Source: Deltaproteobacteria bacterium (GTDB lineage Bacteria > DRYD01). Taken from it: a stretch of 7,185 bases of DNA. The notes under the pieces were generated by a model, which made no database searches, was not told the origin of the DNA, and saw only the letters and a program-made list of their open reading frames with translations. How positions within the stretch are numbered: the first letter of the stretch is position 1; each line of letters starts with the position of its first letter. Shown in pieces: positions 1 through 4,780 of this stretch. The stretch covers positions 1 to 7,185 of the forward strand of contig JAPYWL010000056.1 of NCBI GenBank assembly GCA_028276365.1, written 5' to 3'. The translations under genes were made by a program, and so were the position numbers.

Positions 1-519
1 AAATTAAAATTAAATGATGGTTTTAGAATAAGTTTAGCTCCTTTAGATGTTATTTATTATACAGTTGTTAATAATATTATTTTACTGAATACTAAAGAAG
101 GAATTGTAAAAATAGATTTAAGGAGTAGGGATACAGAGTTTTATTTAATAAATAAGGAAAAGAATGTAAATAGTGATATTAATGTTTTACGTAAGAAATC
201 TCCTGATATAATACCTTATATGTCGACAAATTATATATCAAATTATTCTTTTGATATTCTTAATAAATTTAGTTTTTGGGATTATTTAATTTTAGAACTT
301 AATAGTCAATTAAAAAATCCACTAAAATTTATTAATTTTTTGTTATTTAATTCTATTGTAGTTAAAACTAATATTCCTAAAGATTTAATAATTAAAGATA
401 ATTCTTATGAGTTAAAAATTCAAAATATCAAAAATATAAATATGTCTGATTTTATAAAGAACAATAATAATTTAGTTAAAGATATAAAAGTAGATGTAAG
501 GGAATTAAATATTTATTAA
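1..519 (+). CDS. C-terminal part of a possible LCP-like envelope protein (5' end outside window)
   Basis: The frame is open from base 1 to the TAA at 517-519 (172 visible residues), so the gene begins upstream; the internal ATG at 220 is not needed as a start. No motif is intact. The fragment can be laid over the second half of a LytR-CpsA-Psr domain, the family that transfers wall polymers to peptidoglycan outside the membrane. LDVIYY (15-20) fits the 'IDYYV' strand, EGIVKIDL (33-40) the 'GGVxVDV' turn, YMSTN (73-77) the 'YVRxR' strand, FDILNKF (84-90) the 'DIGRIxRQ' helix, and NPLKF...VVKTNIP (about 106-126) the family's 'SPSNLLKLP...VKTNL' end. The arginines of YxRxR and DxxRxxRQ, which bind the polyprenyl pyrophosphate substrate in active members, are Ser/Asn/Phe here. 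That means either a catalytically dead LCP relative or a mistaken alignment. The reading frame is secure; the family is a hypothesis from remembered consensus. Base composition is extremely AT-rich. Confidence 0.45.
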   Translation, partial: KLKLNDGFRISLAPLDVIYYTVVNNIILLNTKEGIVKIDLRSRDTEFYLINKEKNVNSDINVLRKKSPDIIPYMSTNYISNYSFDILNKFSFWDYLILELNSQLKNPLKFINFLLFNSIVVKTNIPKDLIIKDNSYELKIQNIKNINMSDFIKNNNNLVKDIKVDVRELNIY

Positions 520-550
520 TATTAAGTTTCCTAGTAAAATTTTATAGAAT

Positions 551-570
551 CTCAATTATTAGAATTTGAG
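551..570 (+). other. Weak inverted repeat between the first two genes
   Basis: CTCAA (551-555) and TTGAG (566-570) form a 5-bp stem around a 10-base loop, followed by TTTATAAAT. A 10-bp palindrome, TAAAATTTTA, lies just before it (534-543). The stem sits directly on the translation-initiation region of the methyltransferase gene at 580. It is too short and too poor in GC to call a terminator with confidence. It could instead mask the already weak ribosome binding site. Confidence 0.2.
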
Positions 571-579
571 TTTATAAAT

Positions 580-1446
580 ATGGTTTTAAGTTTTATAAAA
601 TATTTTTTTATAGGGGTTATGTATTATGTTTTTAATTTTTTATATTCTTTGTTAGATCTTTGGATTATATTTTTTTATTGTTTTTTTAGGTTTGAAGGTA
701 GGATTTTAAATAAAATAAAAGTTTTTGTAGGGTATGTTTTGTTAAAATTTTTAGTATTTTATTTTTATTTTTTTTTACCTCCTAGATTTGTTAGCTTACT
801 TGAAATTAAAAAGTATAAGATTAATACCTATGATGAGGGATTAAGTGAGCAAGGGATTTATGAAGGGATTGGGAGTTATGTTTATGGAGAAACACCTTAT
901 TTAACTTTGTTTTATATTTTAAATGATTTAAAAAAAGTTTTATTTTCTTTAAATCAGGAAATTGATTTTAAAAGAAGTTTATTTATTGATTTAGGATGTG
1001 GAGTAGGCAAACCTGTTTTTACTTGTAATTTATTATTTAACTCTTTTTCTTTAGGAATTGATAATATATCTACTTTTATAAGTAAAGCTAATATTATTAA
1101 GAAGTTTTTAAGTCCTTTTGTAAATTTTAATAAAATTTGTTTCATTAAAGAAGATATTATTAATTTTTTAGAAAATTTTGAGGTATATCTAAAAAATTGT
1201 TTTGAAAAAAATATAAAGGAAATAAATTATTTAATTATTTATTTACCTGCTACTGCTTTCTCTAAAATCTTGCTAAATAATATTAGTTTAAAAATTTTAA
1301 AAATATTTAGTTTATACAAAGATAAAAAGATTTATATTATTATTTTATCTAAAAAACTTAATATTAAAGCTTTAAATTTGATTTATAAAAAAGATTATTA
1401 CTTTAGCTGGTTTAAAAGTAGTGTTTATTTTTATGAAGTTATTTAG
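580..1446 (+). CDS. Membrane-anchored class I SAM-dependent methyltransferase (YGETP/DOT1-like type)
   Basis: This 288-residue protein has two very hydrophobic, Phe/Tyr-rich N-terminal segments (about 6-36 and 47-66), then a Rossmann-type methyltransferase domain. The SAM-binding motif I is FIDLGCGVGK (135-144). It is preceded by YGETP (102-106) and followed by an acidic loop, LGID (158-161), expected to hold the ribose, and by KED (190-192). The YGE...DLGxGxGK order recalls DOT1-like enzymes and a group of bacterial methyltransferases of unknown substrate that share the GETP motif. The N-terminal segments should place the catalytic domain at the inner face of the cytoplasmic membrane, so a lipid, quinone or membrane-protein substrate is possible, but the target cannot be read from sequence. 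The ATG at 580 has only a weak GAG (568-570) upstream. An in-frame ATG at 619 has AGGGG too close to act normally, so 580 is kept. The gene lies 60 bases after the previous stop and 89 before leuB. Confidence 0.75.
   Translation: MVLSFIKYFFIGVMYYVFNFLYSLLDLWIIFFYCFFRFEGRILNKIKVFVGYVLLKFLVFYFYFFLPPRFVSLLEIKKYKINTYDEGLSEQGIYEGIGSYVYGETPYLTLFYILNDLKKVLFSLNQEIDFKRSLFIDLGCGVGKPVFTCNLLFNSFSLGIDNISTFISKANIIKKFLSPFVNFNKICFIKEDIINFLENFEVYLKNCFEKNIKEINYLIIYLPATAFSKILLNNISLKILKIFSLYKDKKIYIIILSKKLNIKALNLIYKKDYYFSWFKSSVYFYEVI
1247..1268 (+). repeat. 22-base exact repeat, copy 1 (inside methyltransferase gene)
   Basis: Twenty-two bases, with core gctactgctttctctaaa, are identical to positions 4048-4069 in the NfeD-like gene. 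Both copies are on the + strand and read in the same codon phase, giving the peptide ATAFSKI in two unrelated proteins (residues 224-230 here, 15-21 there). The flanking bases differ at once on both sides. Confidence 0.8.
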
Positions 1447-1494
1447 TAATTTAAAGGGATTTAAAAAAAAATATAAAAATCTAAAAATAGAATA

Positions 1495-1515
1495 ATTAAT
1501 TACATAGTAGTTAAT
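1495..1515 (+). promoter_or_regulatory. Hairpin or operator-like inverted repeat upstream of leuB
   Basis: ATTAATTAC (1495-1503) and GTAGTTAAT (1507-1515) pair over nine positions, with one T·G wobble, around the loop ATA. The element ends seven bases before the leuB ribosome binding site (AAAGGGAG, 1523-1530). There is no T-run on the + strand after it, so it is not an intrinsic terminator for the methyltransferase gene. It is better placed to act as a regulator-binding site or a leader hairpin for leuB. The rest of the 1447-1535 gap is A-rich, including a run of nine A, with no recognisable -35/-10 pair. Confidence 0.35.
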
Positions 1516-1535
1516 AAAAAATAAAGGGAGTAAAG

Positions 1536-2636
1536 ATGGAGGCAAAGATTTCAAAGAAAAAATTTGATATATTGGTATTACCTGGAGATGGAGTTGGTCC
1601 TGAAGTAATTAATCAAGCTATTAAAATAATTGATGTTGTCAATGAATTAACTGAAATAGAAATAAGGTATGAATTTGATTATATAGGTGGTGCTTGCTTA
1701 GATAGATATAACCAATCAATAAGAGAGGAAACTTTAAAAAAAGCTTTAAAAGTGGATGCGGTTTTATTAGGTGCTGTTGGTGGACCTAAGTGGGATAAGC
1801 AAAGACCAGAACAAGCTTTATTAACTTTAAGGAAAAGAATGAATGTCTTTGCTAACTTAAGACCTATTAAAGATTATTTTAATAGCAATGTTGATATAAT
1901 GTTTGTTAGGGAATTAACGGGTGGGATATATTTTGGACCTAAAAAATTAATACAAACTAAGAAAGGTTATATTGTTAAGGATGTTTTAGTTTATAAGCAA
2001 GAGGAAATAGAAAGAGTATTAAGAATAGCGTTTGAGTTAGCTAAAAGTAGAAATAAGAATTTAGTAAGTGTAGATAAAGCGAATGTTTTAGCTTCTTCTA
2101 AGTTATGGAGAGAATTAGCTGATAAAATTGCTAAAGACTACCCTGAGGTTAAGTTAAGACATATGTTGGTTGATTCTTTTGCATATAGTTTAATAAAAAA
2201 TCCGAAGAACTTTGATGTAGTTGTTAGTGAGAATTTGTTTGGTGATATTTTAACAGATGAAGCTGCTATATTAGTAAAAAGCTTAGGTATGTTACCTAGT
2301 GCTAGTATAGGATATAAATTAAAGAATGGTTTATATAGGGGGTTATATGAACCTGTACATGGATCTGCTCCTGATATTGCTAATCTTAATATAGCTAACC
2401 CTATTGGAACTATATTATCTGTTTCTCTTATGTTTTATTATTCATTTAATTTACCTTATATCTCTATGTTAATAGAAAAAGCAGTAATTGAGAATATTAA
2501 GCAAGGATTTCTTACTAAAGATATATCTAATACCTCTAATTACAAAACTACTTCTGAAGTAGGAGAAAACATTAAAAATATTCTTAAATCTTTATTATTA
2601 AAGGAATTACAGGTATCTGTAAGGAATTACAAGTAA
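1536..2636 (+). CDS. leuB: 3-isopropylmalate dehydrogenase
   Basis: LeuB catalyses the NAD-dependent oxidation and decarboxylation of 3-isopropylmalate to 2-oxoisocaproate, the third step of leucine synthesis, in the cytoplasm. At 366 residues it has the usual family length, and the landmarks run in order. PGDGVGPEV (16-24) is the N-terminal signature. The substrate arginines are Arg99 (in TLRKR), Arg109 (NLRP) and Arg125 (VRELTGG). The catalytic pair is Tyr132 (GGIYFG) and Lys181 (VDKANVL). Metal-binding aspartates are Asp213 (LVDS), Asp237 and Asp241 (ENLFGDILTDEA). The cofactor loop is LYEPVHGSAPDIA (270-282). The ALLTLRK segment (94-100) fits isopropylmalate rather than isocitrate specificity. 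Homoisocitrate or tartrate dehydrogenase paralogues cannot be fully excluded because leuA, leuC and leuD are not in the window. The ATG follows AAAGGGAG (1523-1530) at five bases. The last ten codons and the stop lie inside a 20-bp tandem repeat array, so the C-terminal tail after about residue 356 is repeat-derived rather than conserved. Confidence 0.95.
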   Translation: MEAKISKKKFDILVLPGDGVGPEVINQAIKIIDVVNELTEIEIRYEFDYIGGACLDRYNQSIREETLKKALKVDAVLLGAVGGPKWDKQRPEQALLTLRKRMNVFANLRPIKDYFNSNVDIMFVRELTGGIYFGPKKLIQTKKGYIVKDVLVYKQEEIERVLRIAFELAKSRNKNLVSVDKANVLASSKLWRELADKIAKDYPEVKLRHMLVDSFAYSLIKNPKNFDVVVSENLFGDILTDEAAILVKSLGMLPSASIGYKLKNGLYRGLYEPVHGSAPDIANLNIANPIGTILSVSLMFYYSFNLPYISMLIEKAVIENIKQGFLTKDISNTSNYKTTSEVGENIKNILKSLLLKELQVSVRNYK

Positions 2637-2680
2637 TTGTAAGGAATTACAGTTAAGTGTAAAGAATTACAAGTGATTAC
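2601..2680 (+). repeat. Four-copy 20-bp tandem array of small palindromes over the leuB stop codon
   Basis: Four contiguous 20-base units start at 2601, 2621, 2641 and 2661. The first ten bases are AAGGAATTAC in three units and AAAGAATTAC in the fourth; the second halves vary (AGGTATCTGT, AAGTAATTGT, AGTTAAGTGT, AAGTGATTAC). The unit junctions give TGTAA-GGAA-TTACA (TGTAA-AGAA-TTACA for unit 4). Across the variable halves, stems form between TTACAG and CTGTAA (2607-2622), TTACAA and TTGTAA (2627-2642), and TTACA and TGTAA (2647-2662). The inner pair changes from G-C in the first hairpin to A-T in the second, which keeps the stem. Units 1 and 2 are translated as the end of LeuB, and its TAA (2634-2636) sits in a hairpin loop. 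Units 3 and 4 fill most of the gap before the HerA-like gene. Possible roles are an mRNA 3'-end stabilising or attenuating structure, a multi-site operator, or a selfish expansion; the sequence does not decide. Confidence 0.85.
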
Positions 2681-2719
2681 TTAAGAGGTGTTTGAATGTA
2701 ATTTGATTTATAATAAAAA

Positions 2720-3946
2720 GTGGTGAGTTTATTGAAAAAGCAAAAAAAGAATATAGATCAAAATTTGTCTTACTTAGATAAAACAATAAGCGATTCAAAA
2801 GAAAATAATTTAACAGGAGATAATTTAAAAGAAGATAATTTTGAAAAAAGTGATTTTGAAAAGAATATAATGTATATTGGAAAAGTTAGTGCTTTTGATG
2901 ATTTCGTATATTTTAATCTAAGATATTCTAAATTCTTAGAATTAACAGATAAGTTATCAAATGGAACATTTTTATTAATTAAAAGAGATAATAAGTTGCT
3001 ATTATCTCAAATAGTTTCTCAAAAAGACCTTTCTATTTATGAAGAGGAAAATAAAATAAAAGCTATAATAACTCATAACGAAGATATTACCTCTACTGAA
3101 AGAGATATATATACTTCCAGAGAATATAAATTAAAAATTTTAGGTACTATTCATAATAATCAGTTTAAAAAAGAAATTGGCTTTTATCCTACTAGATTAG
3201 ATGAAATCCTATTTTTTAATGATTTTAATTTACTTATCAATTATTTTAATCACAAAAACTATAATAATACAGATTATCTAGAAGTTGATTTAGGAAAACT
3301 AAGGAATGGTAATATTATAACTGATTATAATTTAAAAGTTTATCTTAAAGGATTTGTAATATTACTTAATTTAGATAACGAATTTATTACTAAGTTTTTA
3401 AATTCTTTATCTAAAAATATTATAATTTTTACCCCTAATAGAAATTTAGCTTTTAATATAATTAAAAATACTAAATTTAAATTAATAGATTTAAATTCAT
3501 TAAATTTAAATAATTTAAATAAGGATGAGAAATTAAATTTAACAAGTATTAATAATTTTAATTTAGTTTTTTTATATGAAAATATATTGGGATTTGATTG
3601 TATTAGTATAATTAAATTGCTATTAGAGCAGTTTATTAGATTAAATACAGATTCAGTATTGTTTTTAGATGATGATATTAATTATTTTGATGATAAATTT
3701 TTAGCTAAAAATATTTTCTTTAAGCAATTTATTTATAGGTTGAATAATAAGTTATTTATTTACAAAACTTCTTCTTTGGATAAATTTAGTGTTAGTGTAT
3801 TATCTAATGCTAATTATATTATATCTAGAGATATTAGTTTAAATGATTCTAATAAAATTCATAGCACTTTTAATTTAGTAAATTTTTATAGGGGGATTGG
3901 ATTTGAAATTACTAATGGGGAACTAATTTTGTCTTTCGATTATTAA
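2720..3946 (+). CDS. HerA-like (HAS-barrel) protein with degenerate ATPase motifs
   Basis: This 408-residue protein follows the plan of HerA, the hexameric DNA translocase of the FtsK-HerA superfamily that works with nuclease NurA in end resection. A charged low-complexity leader (1-50) carries pentapeptide repeats. A HAS-barrel-like domain follows from MYIGKV (51) to about 145. 'DYLEVDLGKL' (185-194) matches the 'xxIGxL' strand before the P-loop, and 'LKGFVILLN' (209-217) matches 'RHxAILG'. The P-loop GxxGxGKS is replaced by LDNEFITKF (218-226). 'IIIFTPNRN' (234-242) stands where HerA has 'VLIFDxHGEY', and 'VLFLDDDINYF' (313-323) where it has Walker B 'DEAH'. 'KTSSLDKFSVSVLSNANYIISRD' (349-371) replaces the sensor 'SQRPxxLxxxVLSQxNxxIxLR', and the arginine-finger region is absent. 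ATP hydrolysis is therefore unlikely; a structural or regulatory pseudo-enzyme is inferred. No NurA lies nearby. Start: GTG 2720 is the longest frame (an in-frame TAA ends at 2716) but has no ribosome binding site. TTG 2732, five bases after GTGGTGA, may be the true start. Residues 257-275 are Leu/Asn-rich from near-pure A/T codons. Confidence 0.65.
   Translation: MVSLLKKQKKNIDQNLSYLDKTISDSKENNLTGDNLKEDNFEKSDFEKNIMYIGKVSAFDDFVYFNLRYSKFLELTDKLSNGTFLLIKRDNKLLLSQIVSQKDLSIYEEENKIKAIITHNEDITSTERDIYTSREYKLKILGTIHNNQFKKEIGFYPTRLDEILFFNDFNLLINYFNHKNYNNTDYLEVDLGKLRNGNIITDYNLKVYLKGFVILLNLDNEFITKFLNSLSKNIIIFTPNRNLAFNIIKNTKFKLIDLNSLNLNNLNKDEKLNLTSINNFNLVFLYENILGFDCISIIKLLLEQFIRLNTDSVLFLDDDINYFDDKFLAKNIFFKQFIYRLNNKLFIYKTSSLDKFSVSVLSNANYIISRDISLNDSNKIHSTFNLVNFYRGIGFEITNGELILSFDY
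2722..2727 (+). promoter_or_regulatory. Ribosome binding site supporting TTG 2732 as start of the HerA-like gene
   Basis: GGTGAG (within GTGGTGAG, 2720-2727) matches the GGTGA part of the AAGGAGGTGA complement of 16S rRNA and ends four or five bases before TTG 2732. The two upstream GTG codons (2720, 2723) lie inside this motif and have only A/T-rich sequence before them. AGAGGTG at 2684-2690 is about 30 bases away, too far to serve them. The likely protein is thus 404 residues, beginning MKKQKK. Confidence 0.45.
2804..2863 (+). repeat. Four-copy 15-bp in-frame minisatellite in the HerA-like gene
   Basis: Four consecutive 15-base units encode NNLTG, DNLKE, DNFEK and SDFEK (residues 29-48). 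The units share the pattern gataattt(t/a) plus an A/G-rich end. They form part of a hydrophilic, acidic leader that precedes the HAS barrel and is probably disordered. Because the period is a multiple of three, copy-number change would keep the frame. Confidence 0.65.
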
Positions 3947-3991
3947 TATTTTATTTTTATTATTATTTTTAAAGGATAGTTTTTTAAATAT

Positions 3992-3998
3992 GGAGGTG
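3992..3998 (+). promoter_or_regulatory. Ribosome binding site fixing GTG 4008 as the NfeD-like start
   Basis: GGAGGTG lies nine bases before GTG 4008. An in-frame TAG (4005-4007) immediately precedes the GTG, so no earlier start in this frame is possible. The same bases belong to a five-codon open frame, ATG 3990 to TAG 4007 (MEVFI), that ends directly against the GTG. Confidence 0.8.
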
Positions 3999-4007
3999 TT
4001 TATATAG

Positions 4008-4658
4008 GTGATACCAATACTTATATTATTGGGATTAGGGAGTGTTGCTGCTACTGCTTTCTCTAAAATTTCTTTGATTGTTTTGTATTTATCTATTTCT
4101 TTAGGTTTTACGGGATTATTAATGACTCTTATGTTTTTAGGGGTTCTTGATTTAGGCGATTCTGGAGGACATGATGTTGGACATGTAAATGATATTGCAG
4201 CTGATGGTTCTTTAGCTGGTGTAGAAACTGGACATTATGATGCTTCTAATTTATTTATGTTTAGCCCATTTACTTTTTTAACTGCGGGAGCTCTTTTTGG
4301 GGCTTATGGTTTAATAACTCTCCCTTTGTTTAATGTTTTTCCTGCTAATTTAAGAGATTATTTATCTATTTTTACTTCTTTATTTTTAACGGCTTTTAGT
4401 TATATAGTTATTGTTAGAAATTTAATTAAAATGCTAAAATCTACTTCTATGTCTAAATCTAAGTTTGTTTTTGAAGGTAAAGAAGGGGACGTTATTGAAG
4501 CTATATCCGAAAATGGGGTTGGAAAAGTAGCTATAAAGATTGATTCTGAAACTCATTATTTATATGTTAGAACTGAAGATGGAAGACCAATTCCTATAGG
4601 TAAAAGAGTTAGAATAAAAAGAATTGTTGGAGATTATGGATATGTTGAAGAAGTATAA
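4008..4658 (+). CDS. NfeD-like integral membrane protein with C-terminal OB-fold (NfeD1b/YuaF type)
   Basis: NfeD-type proteins are membrane partners of flotillin/SPFH proteins and carry a soluble OB-fold at the C terminus. This 216-residue protein has a hydrophobic start (2-16), a membrane segment at about 22-48, and a polar Gly/Asp/His-rich loop (50-78: GDSGGHDVGH, later GHYDAS). Two further membrane segments follow (about 88-111 and 117-140), then a basic hinge (KMLKSTSMSKSK). The C-terminal domain of about 65 residues begins FEGKEGDVIEAISENGVGKV (155-174) and ends with RVRIKRIVGDYGYVEEV. The FxGxxGxV...GxGxV opening and the closing VxVxxVxGxxxxVxxV pattern are those of the NfeD OB fold. 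The His/Asp-rich loop after the first long membrane helix resembles Bacillus YuaF, whose partner is the flotillin YuaG. No flotillin gene follows here; ispG does. This is not the long NfeD1a form with a serine-protease domain. GTG is the start, fixed by an adjacent stop and GGAGGTG. Confidence 0.8.
   Translation: MIPILILLGLGSVAATAFSKISLIVLYLSISLGFTGLLMTLMFLGVLDLGDSGGHDVGHVNDIAADGSLAGVETGHYDASNLFMFSPFTFLTAGALFGAYGLITLPLFNVFPANLRDYLSIFTSLFLTAFSYIVIVRNLIKMLKSTSMSKSKFVFEGKEGDVIEAISENGVGKVAIKIDSETHYLYVRTEDGRPIPIGKRVRIKRIVGDYGYVEEV
4048..4069 (+). repeat. 22-base exact repeat, copy 2 (inside NfeD-like gene)
   Basis: This is identical to positions 1247-1268 and encodes ATAFSKI at residues 15-21, at the edge of the first membrane segment. 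The match ends sharply on both sides (G/C difference upstream, T/C downstream). Confidence 0.8.
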
Positions 4659-4680
4659 AATTAATTTTAGTTATTTATTA

Positions 4681-4729
4681 GTTTTAAAAAAGCTCAGGAA
4701 GTTTTTATTTTTTAAAGCTTTTAAAAAAC
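4681..4729 (+). promoter_or_regulatory. Long imperfect hairpin in the ispG leader
   Basis: AAAAGCT (4688-4694) pairs with AGCTTTT (4716-4722), and outside a 2x2 A·A internal loop GTTTT (4681-4685) pairs with AAAAC (4725-4729). The total is 12 bp around a 21-base loop. The second arm also contains the self-complementary AAAGCTTT (4714-4721), so alternative folds exist. There is no T-run after the stem, so it is not a classical terminator for the NfeD-like gene. It lies in the longest gap of the window (4659-4780) and may be an ispG leader structure. I do not recognise a known riboswitch in it. Confidence 0.35.
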
Positions 4730-4733
4730 AAGC

Positions 4734-4758
4734 TTATGTAAAACAAGGGATTACATAA
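4734..4758 (+). promoter_or_regulatory. Perfect 8-bp inverted repeat upstream of ispG
   Basis: TTATGTAA (4734-4741) and TTACATAA (4751-4758) are exact reverse complements separated by nine bases. The dyad ends just before the ispG ribosome binding site (AAGAAGGTGAT, 4765-4775) and so could be an operator or a translation-controlling hairpin. Its right half, AAGGGATTACA (4745-4755), differs by one base from AAGGAATTACA, the conserved core of the array at 2601-2680. This suggests that both carry the same element. Confidence 0.5.
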
Positions 4759-4780
4759 AAATTAAAGAAGGTGATAAGAT

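Noticed and set aside
1-519. NurA nuclease as partner of the HerA-like gene
   Set aside because: The fragment has no NurA-type acidic motifs and is separated from the HerA-like gene by two unrelated genes.
768-783. T9 run followed by ACCTCCT (anti-Shine-Dalgarno-like) in the methyltransferase gene
   Set aside because: It is explained by Phe/Leu codons and the LPPR peptide. The frame continues correctly through it to the SAM motifs, so there is no evidence of slippage or of a role in initiation.
954-1145. Minus-strand open frame opposite the methyltransferase gene (63 codons)
   Set aside because: It lies wholly within a coding gene with clear SAM motifs, lacks a ribosome binding site and resembles nothing; long chance frames are expected in such AT-rich DNA. 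The same holds for the minus-strand frames at 1372-1554 and 6825-7049.
2601-2680. CRISPR array
   Set aside because: Units are only 20 bases with about 10 constant; the variable halves are too short for spacers and are partly complementary to the repeats, and no cas gene is present.
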